From contig NZ_FOXV01000001.1 of NCBI RefSeq assembly GCF_900115815.1, positions 186,001 through 250,000 of the forward strand: a stretch of DNA of 64,000 bases. Reading direction: 5' to 3'. Made by a program: the position numbers and the translations under genes. Below are positions 55,859-64,000 of this stretch, one piece after another. This stretch comes from Roseivivax halotolerans. GTDB lineage: Bacteria > Pseudomonadota > Alphaproteobacteria > Rhodobacterales > Rhodobacteraceae. The notes below the pieces were generated by a model. It was not told where the DNA came from, searched no databases, and saw only the letters and a program-made list of their open reading frames with translations. Numbering within the stretch: position 1 is the stretch's first letter; each line of letters starts with the position of its first letter.

Positions 55859-56293
55859 TCAGGGAAGGATGGTGCAGGGCACAGGCGAGACCTGGACCAG
55901 CGTTGCGGCGGTGGAGCCGAAAAGACGGGCCTTGAAGGCCGAAGAGCCATCGCGACCGACGAAGATCTGCCGGGCTTTCTCGGACTTGGCGAGCTCGACC
56001 AGGATCTCGGCGGAATGGCCGTAGCGGATCACGGGCGACACCTCGACGCCGTGTCCCGAGACCCGTTCGAGCGCAGGCGTGACCACGGCGCTTTCGGCGC
56101 GGGCCAGCTCTTCCTTGCGGCGGCGGTGGCGCTCGGCCAGCTCTTCCTGCGTCAGAAACGAATACGGCGACCATTCGAGAACATGGACAAGAATGATCGG
56201 CGTGGACGCTTCGACCGCTTGCGCGATGGCGACATCGAGCGCCCGATCCGAAGCGGGGCTGCCGTCATAGCCGACGATGAATGGATCTGACAT
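55859..56293 (-). CDS. Universal stress protein (UspA family)
   Basis: The 144-residue protein has FIVGYDGSPASDRALDVAIAQA, VVTPALERV, and VGRDGSSAFKARLFGSTAATLVQVSPVPCTILP; the ATP-binding G-x2-G-x9-G-(S/T) loop is recognisable as GRDGSSAFKARLFGST. The start codon choice follows the GGAG seven bases before. It stands 12 bp before the alanine symporter, so it may be a cytoplasmic partner that senses ATP for the transporter; this is inference. Confidence 0.9.
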   Translation of the reverse strand: MSDPFIVGYDGSPASDRALDVAIAQAVEASTPIILVHVLEWSPYSFLTQEELAERHRRRKEELARAESAVVTPALERVSGHGVEVSPVIRYGHSAEILVELAKSEKARQIFVGRDGSSAFKARLFGSTAATLVQVSPVPCTILP

Positions 56294-56420
56294 GGGAAGG
56301 CTCCGGCTGTGGGAACAATGGAGTTCACCTAGCGCAGATGTGAAGTGCGGCCAAAGAATTGTTTTCCCAACGCATGACGCAAGGAACGCAAGAGCGGCCT
56401 TGCAAGGCAAGACCGCTCAG

Positions 56421-56452
56421 AAAATACGCGGCGCGGCCCCGAAGGGCCACGC
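56421..56452 (-). terminator. Terminator of serA
   Basis: On the minus strand a stem of about nine pairs (GCGTGGCCC with GGGCCGCGC) around a TTCG loop is followed by GCGTATTTTC. It starts 14 bp after the serA stop. A second imperfect hairpin with 11 of 12 pairs lies at 56392-56418. The tail resembles the CGCGGTATTTT of the dispersed elements. Confidence 0.8.
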
Positions 56453-56466
56453 GATATCCGCCCGTG

Positions 56467-58062
56467 TCAGGCGACGTCGAATTGCAGGTTGCGGATCTGC
56501 CGGAACAGACCGGTCTCGTGCAGTTCCTTCAGCGCCTCTGGCTTCACCGCCTCGTCGACGTAGAGAAGCGCGATCGCCTCGCCCTTGGCTGCCGAACGCC
56601 CGAGGGTAAAGTTCGCGATGTTCACGCCGTTCTTGCCCATCGTCGTGCCGAGCGTGCCGATGATGCCAGGCACGTCCTCGTTCGTCGTGTAGAGCATGTG
56701 GCGGCCGATCTCGGCGTCGATATTGATGCCCTTGATCTGGATGAAGCGCGGCTTGCCGTCCGAGAAGACCGTCCCGCCGATGGAGCGCTCGCGCTTGTCG
56801 GTTGCGACCGTCACCTTGATATAGCCCTCGAAGGCACCCGATTGCGCCTGCCGCGTGGTCGAGATCTTGATCCCGCGCTCCTTCGCGATGAGCGGCGCGG
56901 AGACCATGTTCACCTCGGGATTGATGCTCTTCATGATCCCCGCGATCAGGCTGCAATTGAGCGCCTCGAGATTCATCTCGGATACCGAACCGTCATAGAG
57001 GATGTTGATCGCCTTGATCGCCTCGTCGGTCATCTGCCCGATGAAGCTGCCGAGGTGATCGGAGAGCTTGATCCACGGCCCCATGACCTTGGCCTCTTCG
57101 GCGGTCACAGACGGCATGTTGAGCGCGTTCTGCACGGCACCGGTCAACAGGTAGTCGGCCATCTGCTCGGCGACCTGGAGTGCCACGTTCTCTTGCGCCT
57201 CGGTGGTCGCCGCGCCCAGATGCGGGGTGCAGACGACGTTCGGCAGGTTGAAGAGCGGGTTCTCCTTGGCCGGCTCCTCGGCGAAGACGTCGAAACCCGC
57301 ACCGGCGACATGGCCCGACTTCAAAAGCTCGGCCAGCGCCGACTCGTCGACGAGCCCGCCGCGCGCGCAGTTGATGATCCGCACGCCCTTCTTCGTCTTC
57401 TCGAGGTTCTCCTTGGAGAGAATGTTCTTCGTCTGGTCGGTCAGTGGCACATGCAGCGTGATGAAGTCGGCGCGGCTCAAAAGCTCATCGAGCTCGACCT
57501 TCTCGACGCCCATCTTGTCGGCCTTTTCCTGGCTGAGGAACGGATCATAGGCGACGACCTTCATCCGCAAGCCCCGCGCGCGGTCGCAGACGATGCCGCC
57601 GATATTGCCCGCGCCGATGACGCCAAGGGTCTTGCCCGTCAGCTCGACCCCCATGAATTTCGACTTCTCCCACTTGCCAGCGTGGGTCGAGGCCGAAGCC
57701 TCCGGGATCTGGCGGGCAACGGCGAACATCATCGCGATGGCGTGCTCGGCGGTCGTGATCATGTTGCCGAAGGGCGTGTTCATCACGATGACGCCCTTCT
57801 TGGACGCCGCCTCCTTGTCGATATTGTCGGTGCCGATGCCGGCGCGGCCGATCACTTTCAGGTTCGGCGCATTCTCGAGGATCGTCGGCGTGACCTTGGT
57901 GGCCGAGCGGATCGCGAGACCATCGTAGTCACCGATCACCTCGGCGAGCTTGTCCTTGTCCTTGCCGAGGTCGGGCTGGAAGTCGACCTCGATGCCGCGG
58001 TCGCGGAAGATCTGCACCGCAGCGTCAGACAGTTTGTCGGAGATGAGAACCTTGGGAGCCAT
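56467..58062 (-). CDS. serA: D-3-phosphoglycerate dehydrogenase
   Basis: SerA oxidises 3-phosphoglycerate to 3-phosphohydroxypyruvate, the first step of serine synthesis. The 531-residue long form has the NAD site LGVIGAGNIGGIVCDRA, the active-site NCARGGLVDESAL and HLGAATTEAQENVALQ with His, then an ASB domain and a C-terminal ACT domain (IQIKGINIDAEIGRHMLYTTNEDVPGIIGTLG) for serine feedback. It is the last gene of the serC-serA leftward unit and ends at a terminator. Confidence 0.97.
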   Translation of the reverse strand: MAPKVLISDKLSDAAVQIFRDRGIEVDFQPDLGKDKDKLAEVIGDYDGLAIRSATKVTPTILENAPNLKVIGRAGIGTDNIDKEAASKKGVIVMNTPFGNMITTAEHAIAMMFAVARQIPEASASTHAGKWEKSKFMGVELTGKTLGVIGAGNIGGIVCDRARGLRMKVVAYDPFLSQEKADKMGVEKVELDELLSRADFITLHVPLTDQTKNILSKENLEKTKKGVRIINCARGGLVDESALAELLKSGHVAGAGFDVFAEEPAKENPLFNLPNVVCTPHLGAATTEAQENVALQVAEQMADYLLTGAVQNALNMPSVTAEEAKVMGPWIKLSDHLGSFIGQMTDEAIKAINILYDGSVSEMNLEALNCSLIAGIMKSINPEVNMVSAPLIAKERGIKISTTRQAQSGAFEGYIKVTVATDKRERSIGGTVFSDGKPRFIQIKGINIDAEIGRHMLYTTNEDVPGIIGTLGTTMGKNGVNIANFTLGRSAAKGEAIALLYVDEAVKPEALKELHETGLFRQIRNLQFDVA

Positions 58063-58111
58063 GTCAGTGGTCCTTTGAATGAACGATATTGGAGAGGACC
58101 GGGCCCGCCGC

Positions 58112-58156
58112 CCGAGACGTCACGTGACGTCTCGGACGAAATCCATATGGATTTCG
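58112..58156. repeat. Two adjacent perfect palindromes between serC and serA
   Basis: The first palindrome (58112-58135) has the 12-bp arm CCGAGACGTCAC and its exact complement; the second (58137-58156) has the arm CGAAATCCAT and its exact complement. One base separates them. They lie 20 bp after the serC stop and 50 bp before serA. No T-run follows either. They could cap or stabilise the serC mRNA, or be a binding site with the CACGTG centre. Confidence 0.85.
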
Positions 58157-58175
58157 GACCCGGCGGAAACCGGGA

Positions 58176-59330
58176 TCAGGCCGCTTCGGAAAGCGCCGCG
58201 TATTCGGTGTGGTAGGCCCATTCGAGCCAGGGCAGCATCGCCTCGATATCGGAGGTCTCGACCGTGCCGCCGCACCAGATCCGAAGACCTGCCGGCGCAT
58301 CGCGGTAGGAGCCGACATCGAGCGCGACGCCCTCGGCCTCGAGCCGCTTCTGAACCGACTTGGCGAAAGCCGCGGGATCCGAGATCGCGCCGTCGGTGAA
58401 CTTGAGGCAGACCGAGGTGTTCGACCGGGTCGCACGATCCTGCGCGAGGTTGTCGATCCAGTCCCGGCTCTCGCAGAAGTCCCAGACCGCCTGCGCGTTG
58501 GCATCGGCCCGCGCCATCAGGCCCTTGAGGCCACCGACAGAGCGCGCCCAGTCGAGCGCGACGAGGTAATCCTCGACCGCGAGCATGGAGGGCGTGTTGA
58601 TCGTTTCACCGATGAAGATGCCTTCGTTGAGCTTTCCGCCTTTGGTCAGGCGGAAGATCTTCGGCAGCGGCCAGGGCGGCGTATAGCTCTCGAGCCGCTC
58701 CACCGCGCGGGGGCTCAGGATGAGGATGCCATGCGCGGCCTCACCGCCCAGCACTTTCTGCCAGGAGAAGGTCGTCACATCGAGCTTGTCCCAGGGCAGA
58801 TCCTGCGCGAACGCCGCCGAGGTCGCATCGCACAAGGTCAGACCCGCGCGATCCGCGGGGATCGCCTCACCCGACGGCATCCGCACGCCCGATGTCGTGC
58901 CGTTCCAGGTGAAGCAGACGTCGCGGTCATAATCGAGCGACGCCATGTCGACGATCTCGCCATACTCGGCGGTATGAACCGTGTGCTCGATCTTGAGCTG
59001 CTTGACCGCGTCGGTGACCCAGCCTGCGCCGAAGCTTTCCCAGGCGACCATTTCGGCGGGCCGCTCGCCCAGCATCGTCCACATCGCCATCTCATAGGCG
59101 CCCGTGTCGGATGCCGGCACGATGCCGATGCGGTAGTCATCAGGAACGCCCAGGATCTCGCGCGTGCCATCGATCGCGGCTTTCAGCTTGTCCTTGCCCA
59201 CCTTCGCGCGGTGGGACCGGCCAAGTGCCGCATCCGAGAGCATATCGAGGGAGAAACCGGGGATCTTGGCGCAAGGGCCAGAGGAAAAACGCGGGTTTTC
59301 CGGCCGCGTGCCGGGTTTGGTCAACGCCAT
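58176..59330 (-). CDS. serC: Phosphoserine aminotransferase
   Basis: SerC turns 3-phosphohydroxypyruvate into O-phosphoserine with PLP. The 384-residue protein is the alphaproteobacterial type: [61 protein letters not shown] and the PLP Lys in [15 protein letters not shown]. It is cotranscribed with serA and has a structured leader at its 5' end. Confidence 0.96.
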   Translation of the reverse strand: MALTKPGTRPENPRFSSGPCAKIPGFSLDMLSDAALGRSHRAKVGKDKLKAAIDGTREILGVPDDYRIGIVPASDTGAYEMAMWTMLGERPAEMVAWESFGAGWVTDAVKQLKIEHTVHTAEYGEIVDMASLDYDRDVCFTWNGTTSGVRMPSGEAIPADRAGLTLCDATSAAFAQDLPWDKLDVTTFSWQKVLGGEAAHGILILSPRAVERLESYTPPWPLPKIFRLTKGGKLNEGIFIGETINTPSMLAVEDYLVALDWARSVGGLKGLMARADANAQAVWDFCESRDWIDNLAQDRATRSNTSVCLKFTDGAISDPAAFAKSVQKRLEAEGVALDVGSYRDAPAGLRIWCGGTVETSDIEAMLPWLEWAYHTEYAALSEAA

Positions 59331-59340
59331 ATCTGTCTAA

Positions 59341-59396
59341 CCTTCCAGATAGAAGCCCCTCGTTGGGGAGGGGTGTCCCGCGGACGCATCTACTGC
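59341..59396 (-). ncRNA. Candidate serC RNA motif (leader structure of serC)
   Basis: On the minus strand, immediately before the serC ribosome site GGAAGG (59341-59346), an outer stem CAGTAGATGC/GCTTCTATCTG (one bulge, one mismatch) encloses two hairpins: GTCC-GCG-GGAC and CCCCTC-CCCAAC-GAGGGG. The position and shape fit the serC motif described upstream of serC in alphaproteobacteria; I match it from memory. The stem touches the ribosome site, so control of translation is likely. Confidence 0.65.
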
Positions 59397-59555
59397 CCGC
59401 CCCTTTGTTCCACAAGTCGCAAAAGAGCCGTGCGGCGACCTTTCGCAGCGCAAAAGCGGCATCGGTGGAGCGGATCGGAAACTTCTCGGCGCAAGCCTTT
59501 CAGGCGCGGGCCTGCCGGTTTATAGCGCGATCATGTCCATCCGAGGCTAAGCTCC

Positions 59556-60434
59556 ATGTCCCATGTCGTCACGCTTCTCACCGCGCCCAGCGCGCCATCG
59601 CTAGAACCTGCGGCGGCCGAGGCGCTCCGCAATGCCTGGGGTGGCGGCGCGATTCATTGGCTCGCCCCGGATGAAGCCTGCGAGTTCGAAGTGCCGGGCT
59701 GTCCGGTGAACCTCGCGCAGGTCTGGCAGGATCTTCAGGCTCTGAAGATCGATCTTGTCTGCCAGCCCGCCGAAGGACGCCTGAAACGGATGCTCCTCGC
59801 GGACATGGACTCGACGATGATCCAGCAGGAATGCATCGACGAGCTGGCAGACGAGGCCGGTGTCGGCGAGCGGGTCAAAGAGATCACCGCCCGAGCCATG
59901 AACGGTGAGCTCGACTTCGAAGGCGCACTCATCGAACGCGTCTCGTTGCTCAAGGGACTTCCCGAAGCGGTGATCGCGCGCGTTTTGGCCTCCCGTATCT
60001 CGCACATGCCGGGCGGACGTGAATTGGTGGCAACGATGCGTGCCAATGGCGGTTACGCGGCGCTCGTCTCCGGCGGGTTCACGGCCTTCACGGGCGCTGT
60101 CGCCGAGGCGCTCGGTTTCGATGAACACCGCGCCAACACGCTTCTGATCGACGGCGGCACGCTGACGGGAGAAGTCGCTCGGCCGATCCTCGGACGCGAG
60201 GCCAAGGTGACGGCTCTGGAAGAGATCACCCGGCGGCTCGGCATCAACGAGAGCGATGTGATCGCAGTCGGGGACGGCGCGAACGATCTTGGCATGATCC
60301 AGCGCGCCGGAACGGGCGTGGCTCTGCATGCCAAACCGTCGGTTCAGGCCGAAGCCGAACACCGGATCAACTTCGGCGACCTGACGGCGCTCCTCTACAT
60401 CCAGGGCTACGCGAAAACCGAATTTGCCGCTTAA
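59556..60434 (+). CDS. serB: Phosphoserine phosphatase
   Basis: SerB releases serine from phosphoserine. The 292-residue HAD enzyme has the nucleophile motif LLADMDSTMIQQEC (Asp83, Asp85), SGGFTAFTG as motif II, and the C-terminal motif VIAVGDGANDLGMIQRAGTG. The first 70 residues form the small N-terminal domain of the long SerB class. It is divergent from serC, so all three genes of serine synthesis lie within 4 kb. It converges with the asparaginase gene with a 4-bp overlap. Confidence 0.96.
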   Translation: MSHVVTLLTAPSAPSLEPAAAEALRNAWGGGAIHWLAPDEACEFEVPGCPVNLAQVWQDLQALKIDLVCQPAEGRLKRMLLADMDSTMIQQECIDELADEAGVGERVKEITARAMNGELDFEGALIERVSLLKGLPEAVIARVLASRISHMPGGRELVATMRANGGYAALVSGGFTAFTGAVAEALGFDEHRANTLLIDGGTLTGEVARPILGREAKVTALEEITRRLGINESDVIAVGDGANDLGMIQRAGTGVALHAKPSVQAEAEHRINFGDLTALLYIQGYAKTEFAA

Positions 60435-61432
60435 CCCAGAAGCGTCACCGCCGGTTTGATCGACCCGGTGACGATGCCGCGCCGGTTGGTGATCTGGGGC
60501 GACAGGAACCGCGCCACGTCCCTGTGATCCGCATCCAGAACACCCATCCGGACGAGCACCGCCGCGATCGCGCATTCCGCGGCCCGCGTGGCACCGTCTT
60601 GCGCCTTGATCGCGATACCTTGGCCGCGCTCTGGCAAAATCGCGATAAAGAACCCTTCCGCCCCGGTCTTGAGGGCGACAGGCTCCTTCGCGGCCTGCAT
60701 CAGGAGCGTGCAGGCGCGACCCTCACCCGCAACGAGCAATGGATGTGCCATCATCGCTTCGCGCAGACGGACGCCGGCGCGCGACAGGGTATCCTCGCGG
60801 CGATGCGCCGTGGCGAACCAGGACATTGCACGCGCCATCGCGGACATCGTCGTTGCGAAATTCGGCGCCGAGCATCCGTCGATCCCGAAGCCTGGGCTTT
60901 CACGATCGGTGACCACCTCGAAGGCATCGCGGGCGGCGATCTGGACGGGATGTTCCGGCTCGACATATTCCGCGCCACCCCCAAGCTGCGCGGCGAGGGT
61001 CAGGAACCCTGCATGCTTGCCTGAGCAATTGTTGTGAAGCTGCGAGGGAGACTTGCCATCCCGAATCATCTCGAACCGCAGATTCTTGTCGCGCGACGGC
61101 TCGGGCCCGCAGCGCATCTCCGCCTCGTCGAAACCTTCGGCCGCCAGCCACTCGGCCACTTTTGCGACATGCAGCGGCGCGCCCTGATGGCTGGCACATG
61201 CCAAAGCGAGTTGTTCGGGCCCGAGCCCCCGTGCGTCGGCGGCTCCCGACGCGACAAGAGGCAGTGCCTGGATCATCTTGGCAGAGGAGCGTGGCAGGAT
61301 CGTCGCGTCGGGGTCGCCCCAGGCGGCTTCGACCTCTCCATCCGGCCCGGCAATCACGACATGACCGAAATGCACCGACTCGGCGATGGGTCCGCGCCAA
61401 ACTTCACACAGGCGCGCGGTGGATGGGCTCAT
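60431..61432 (-). CDS. L-asparaginase, Rhizobium etli type (PF06089-like)
   Basis: The 333-residue enzyme belongs to the thermolabile rhizobial class unrelated to E. coli AnsA/AnsB. It has TILPRSSAKMIQALPLV with the Ser-Ser-x-Lys catalytic motif, LACASHQG, LHNNCSGKHAGFL and GIDGCSAPNFATTM with Cys that bind zinc in the known structure. AGGA precedes the chosen ATG at 61432; a GTG lies five codons up. It breaks asparagine to aspartate and ammonia. Confidence 0.9.
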   Translation of the reverse strand: MSPSTARLCEVWRGPIAESVHFGHVVIAGPDGEVEAAWGDPDATILPRSSAKMIQALPLVASGAADARGLGPEQLALACASHQGAPLHVAKVAEWLAAEGFDEAEMRCGPEPSRDKNLRFEMIRDGKSPSQLHNNCSGKHAGFLTLAAQLGGGAEYVEPEHPVQIAARDAFEVVTDRESPGFGIDGCSAPNFATTMSAMARAMSWFATAHRREDTLSRAGVRLREAMMAHPLLVAGEGRACTLLMQAAKEPVALKTGAEGFFIAILPERGQGIAIKAQDGATRAAECAIAAVLVRMGVLDADHRDVARFLSPQITNRRGIVTGSIKPAVTLLG

Positions 61433-61570
61433 CGGGAGTGTCCTCACAGGTTGGCGATTATCTGCCGAGAGGGCTTTTCGCCCATGGCAAAATCAGGCTA
61501 ATGTCCGCGGCGAATTCGGGTTTCAACCGGCAACATAAACCGGGGCGCTTTCGGCACAACCCGAAGCTTT

Positions 61571-61598
61571 GAGGGTCAGGTTTTTCTGGAGGGTCAGG
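61571..61598 (+). repeat. Duplicated ribosome-site block in front of the IalB-like gene
   Basis: GAGGGTCAGG occurs at 61571-61580 and again at 61589-61598, 18 bp apart, each holding a purine-rich GGAGG-type site. The second is directly before the ATG at 61601. Likely a small local duplication. Confidence 0.5.
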
Positions 61599-61600
61599 CA

Positions 61601-62128
61601 ATGAAAGCTCAGATCGGGGTCGGCCTCGTCGCAGCGCTCTTCGCGTGGGGCGGCATGGCCCACGCACAGGATGAAAGCACCAACCGCGTCGATGCGATGA
61701 CGGACTGGTCGGTGTTCGAGGGATCGGACCCGCGCGAATGCTGGGCGGTGACCACTTACAAGGAAAGCGTGAACACCCGCGACGGCCGCGTCGTGGCGGT
61801 GACGCGCGGCGAGATCCTGTTGATGGTCTTCTACCGCCCCGAGGCGGAAGTCATGGGCCAGGTCGCATTCACCGGGGGCTATCCCTTCGCGGAAGGCTCG
61901 ACGGTTAACCTCAATATCGGCGGCACGGAATTCGAGATGTTCACCGAGGGCGAATGGGCCTGGCCGGCGACACCGCAGGACGACAATCGCATCATCACGG
62001 CGATGAAGCGCGGCGCGGACGCGGTTCTGACCGCACGCTCCTCGCGCGGCACAGCGACCGAGGATACGTTCTCGCTTCTGGGCTTCACCGCCGCGGTCGA
62101 GGATGCGGAGCGCCGCTGCACGAGCTGA
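61601..62128 (+). CDS. Invasion-associated locus B (IalB)-like periplasmic protein
   Basis: The 175-residue precursor has a signal peptide (MKAQIGVGLVAALFAWGGMAHAQ) and a body with TDWSVFEGSDPRECWAVT, the Trp-x-x..C start of IalB proteins, and a last Cys in ERRCTS that would pair with it. The family is widespread in alphaproteobacteria and not linked to invasion outside Bartonella. Role unknown. A terminator hairpin follows 36 bp after the stop. Confidence 0.8.
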   Translation: MKAQIGVGLVAALFAWGGMAHAQDESTNRVDAMTDWSVFEGSDPRECWAVTTYKESVNTRDGRVVAVTRGEILLMVFYRPEAEVMGQVAFTGGYPFAEGSTVNLNIGGTEFEMFTEGEWAWPATPQDDNRIITAMKRGADAVLTARSSRGTATEDTFSLLGFTAAVEDAERRCTS

Positions 62129-62164
62129 TCGCTCCCGAGCCGCTCCTTCGAGACAAACATCGCA

Positions 62165-62202
62165 GCGCGTCGATTTTCTTTTGGAATCGGCGCGCTCTTC
62201 CT
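62165..62202 (+). terminator. Terminator of the IalB-like gene
   Basis: GCGCGTCGATT (62165-62175) pairs with AATCGGCGCGC (62185-62195) with one G-U, loop TTCTTTTGG, then TCTTCCT. The stem is strong, the T-run weak. Confidence 0.6.
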
Positions 62203-62254
62203 ATATCAGGCCCACTTTCGCACGTATCGCGCCCCTCGGGACCAAGAGACCGCC

Positions 62255-63439
62255 ATGACCTCGAACGCACCGATCACGCAGGACCTCGTCACCATCCCCC
62301 GCAAGGCGGAGGAGGGCCCGCAGAATATCGTCGGAATGACGCGGATTGCGCTCCGTGATGCGCTGCTGGCCGTCGGAACACCTGAAAAGCAGGTGAAGAT
62401 GCGTGTGAACCAGGTCTGGGCCTGGCTCTATCACTGGGGCGTGCGCGACTTCGAGGCGATGACGAACCTCTCCAAGGACTATCGTCGCCTTCTGACCGAG
62501 AACTTCGCGATCCGGTTGCCCGAGGTGGTGTCCAAGACCGTGTCGATGGATGGCACGCGCAAGTATCTCGTGCGGATCGCCGGCGGCCACGAGGTCGAGA
62601 TGGTCTACATCCCCGAAGAGGATCGCGGTACGCTCTGCATCTCGAGCCAGGTCGGCTGTACGCTGACATGCTCCTTTTGTCATACCGGCACGCAGAAGCT
62701 GGTTCGCAACCTGACGTCGGCTGAGATCGTGGGGCAGATCATGCTGGCACGTGACGACCTTGACGAATGGCCCGCGCCTGGCACCGGCACAGGCGAGAAC
62801 GGCCCGCGGCTCCTGTCGAACATCGTGCTGATGGGGATGGGCGAGCCGCTCTACAATTTCAACAACGTGCGCGATGCGATGAAGATCGCGATGGACGGCG
62901 AAGGCATCGCCCTGTCCCGCCGCCGGATCACGCTGTCGACCTCGGGTGTCGTGCCCGAGATCGCCCGCTGCGCCGAGGAGATCGGCTGCCAGATGGCCGT
63001 CAGCTTCCACGCGACGACCGACGAGGTGCGCGACAAGCTCGTGCCGATCAACAAGCGCTGGAATATCGAGACTCTGCTGACCGCGCTCAAGGAATATCCG
63101 CGTCTGTCGAACTCTGAGCGGATCACTTTCGAATACGTGATGCTGAAGGACGTGAACGACAGCGATGCCGATGCGCGCCGCCTCGTGCAGCTCATCAAGG
63201 GCATTCCGGCAAAGATTAACCTGATCCCGTTCAACGAATGGCCCGGCGCGCCCTATGAGCGCTCTGATTGGAGCCGGATCGAGGCCTTCGCCGACATCGT
63301 CTACAAGGCCGGCTATGCCTCGCCGATCCGCACCCCGCGCGGAGAAGATATCATGGCGGCCTGCGGTCAGCTCAAATCCGCGACCGAGCGCGAGCGCAAG
63401 AGCCGCCGCGAGATCGAAGCCGAAGCCGCACGCGGATAG
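62255..63439 (+). CDS. rlmN: Dual-specificity RNA methyltransferase RlmN (23S rRNA A2503 / tRNA A37)
   Basis: The 394-residue radical-SAM enzyme has the cluster motif C-x3-C-x2-C in CTLTCSFC (Cys135, Cys139, Cys142), [12 protein letters not shown], the glycine-rich SAM site [15 protein letters not shown] and [11 protein letters not shown]-type block ([14 protein letters not shown]). The N-terminal accessory domain ([25 protein letters not shown]) reads substrate RNA. It makes C2-methyladenosine in rRNA and tRNA. Confidence 0.97.
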   Translation: MTSNAPITQDLVTIPRKAEEGPQNIVGMTRIALRDALLAVGTPEKQVKMRVNQVWAWLYHWGVRDFEAMTNLSKDYRRLLTENFAIRLPEVVSKTVSMDGTRKYLVRIAGGHEVEMVYIPEEDRGTLCISSQVGCTLTCSFCHTGTQKLVRNLTSAEIVGQIMLARDDLDEWPAPGTGTGENGPRLLSNIVLMGMGEPLYNFNNVRDAMKIAMDGEGIALSRRRITLSTSGVVPEIARCAEEIGCQMAVSFHATTDEVRDKLVPINKRWNIETLLTALKEYPRLSNSERITFEYVMLKDVNDSDADARRLVQLIKGIPAKINLIPFNEWPGAPYERSDWSRIEAFADIVYKAGYASPIRTPRGEDIMAACGQLKSATERERKSRREIEAEAARG

Positions 63440-63453
63440 GATCCGAGACGTTA

Positions 63454-63494
63454 TTGACGCAAGGGTAGCTCGGATGTAAATCATATTTACATCC
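63454..63494 (+). promoter_or_regulatory. Promoter with an operator-like palindrome before the DUF2306 gene
   Basis: TTGACG (63454-63459) is followed after 17 bp by TAAATC (63477-63482). Over the -10 region lies a perfect inverted repeat GGATGTAAAT-CAT-ATTTACATCC (63472-63494, 10-bp arms). A repressor bound there would block the polymerase. The regulator is unknown. Confidence 0.5.
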
Positions 63495-63572
63495 ACACTC
63501 GGTGTTACGCTTGCCGTTGAACCACGCCAACAAAAGTTCACCAGTCGCTCGGCGTCCTCGACCGGGGCAGAG

Positions 63573-63971
63573 ATGAACTTCGCCCCGCTCTGGGCAGACG
63601 GCCCCGTCATCTCCGTTCACGCCCTCGCAGCGCTGGCAGCTTTCGCGATCGGGGCGTCGCAATTCGCAATGCGGAAAGGCACTGCGCGCCATCGCTTTGT
63701 CGGATGGGTGTGGGTGAGCCTTATGGCGGTCGTTGCGCTATCCAGCTTCTGGATTCACGAGTTTCGCGTTTTCGGCCCGTTCAGCCCGATCCATATTCTG
63801 TCGATCTTAACGCTCGCGACGCTTGTCTATGCCGTGCGATCCGCGCGTGCGGGTCGGATCGCGGCACATAAATCCGCCATGACCTTCCTATTCCTGCTCG
63901 CCATCATGCTGACAGGCGCTTTCACGCTTCTGCCCGGCCGCACCATGCATGCGGTCCTGTTCGGCGGCTGA
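63573..63971 (+). CDS. DUF2306-type four-helix membrane protein
   Basis: The 132-residue protein has four membrane helices: VISVHALAALAAFAIGASQFA, FVGWVWVSLMAVVALSSFWI, IHILSILTLATLVYAV and MTFLFLLAIMLTGAFTLL, with KGTARHRFVGW and AAHKSAM between them. His residues near helix ends (His, HRF, HEF, HK) suggest heme or metal contact as in similar small cytochrome-like proteins; not proven. Upstream is a promoter with a palindrome. It ends 29 bp before the window edge. Confidence 0.82.
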   Translation: MNFAPLWADGPVISVHALAALAAFAIGASQFAMRKGTARHRFVGWVWVSLMAVVALSSFWIHEFRVFGPFSPIHILSILTLATLVYAVRSARAGRIAAHKSAMTFLFLLAIMLTGAFTLLPGRTMHAVLFGG

Positions 63972-64000
63972 ACCCGCCTCGAATTGCAGCTTTCTGCGGT

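Noticed and set aside
56359-58215. Long + strand frame opposite serA
   Set aside because: Shadow of serA; Arg/His/Asp-rich and without any motif.
1-64000. CRISPR arrays, tRNA or rRNA genes, prophage or insertion sequences
   Set aside because: No spaced direct repeats, no cloverleaf sequences, no transposase or integrase proteins and no break in codon style beyond the porin were seen by eye.

Overview
The window is chromosomal DNA from a high-GC alphaproteobacterium, most probably a member of the Rhodobacterales (Roseobacter/Paracoccus group). The grounds are the gene content and order (histone-deacetylase-like gene, xseB, ispA and dxs in a row; DUF3576 lipoprotein, leuS, lptE and holA; a two-lipoyl-domain SucB; a Rhodobacter-type porin; a candidate serC RNA in front of serC) and a dense layout with many ATGA/GTGA overlaps. 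It is core housekeeping DNA. I see no rRNA, tRNA, CRISPR array, insertion sequence, prophage or integrase. No stretch above 300 bp lacks a gene; the longest gap is 283 bp, in front of the porin (28947-29229), where I can name only a possible promoter zone.

Left part (1-12.8 kb): the 2-oxoglutarate dehydrogenase operon (sucA, cut by the window edge, then sucB, an unrecognised gene with uracil-DNA-glycosylase-like features, a MAPEG membrane protein and lpdA). Next come a cobalamin riboswitch and bluB, a leftward group (lysozyme-inhibitor-like protein, PPOX flavoprotein, plsC, ftsX, ftsE), a zinc-ribbon membrane protein, and a STAS/anti-sigma-kinase pair.

Middle (13-33.6 kb): ggt and gshA facing each other (glutathione turnover and synthesis), rsmE and ubiA divergent with 13 bp between starts, an OmpA/BON protein with a coiled-coil partner, HNH and flavoprotein genes, GST, the holA-lptE-leuS group, a glycosyltransferase, a DUF3576 lipoprotein, the major porin with a textbook terminator, a TPR-sulfotransferase, yggS, and a family II pyrophosphatase.

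Right-middle (33.7-54.3 kb): HAD phosphatase, MaoC hydratase, ribF, YcgN family, threonine aldolase, hspQ, cell-envelope genes (lytic transglycosylases, lolA, exoD-like), ftsK, aminotransferase, amidase, a UbiH-type hydroxylase, a nucleoside-diphosphate-sugar-epimerase-like protein, the isoprenoid precursor genes dxs and ispA (substrate supply for ubiA and the quinone pathway), and fmt.

Right end (54.3-64 kb): Na+:alanine symporter with a universal stress protein, the complete serine pathway (serA, serC, serB) with a candidate serC leader RNA and two adjacent perfect palindromes between serC and serA, asparaginase, an IalB-like secreted protein, rlmN and a DUF2306 membrane protein.

The most notable unexplained signals are non-coding. 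A three-copy intergenic element (about 20.67, 48.79 and 53.00 kb) has a conserved 25-bp core followed by hairpins whose sequences differ while their pairing is kept; every copy lies just past the stop of a leftward gene. The serC-serA double palindrome, the nested inverted repeat in front of maoC and the operator-like palindrome on a promoter in front of the DUF2306 gene are the others. No wholly new protein system is evident.
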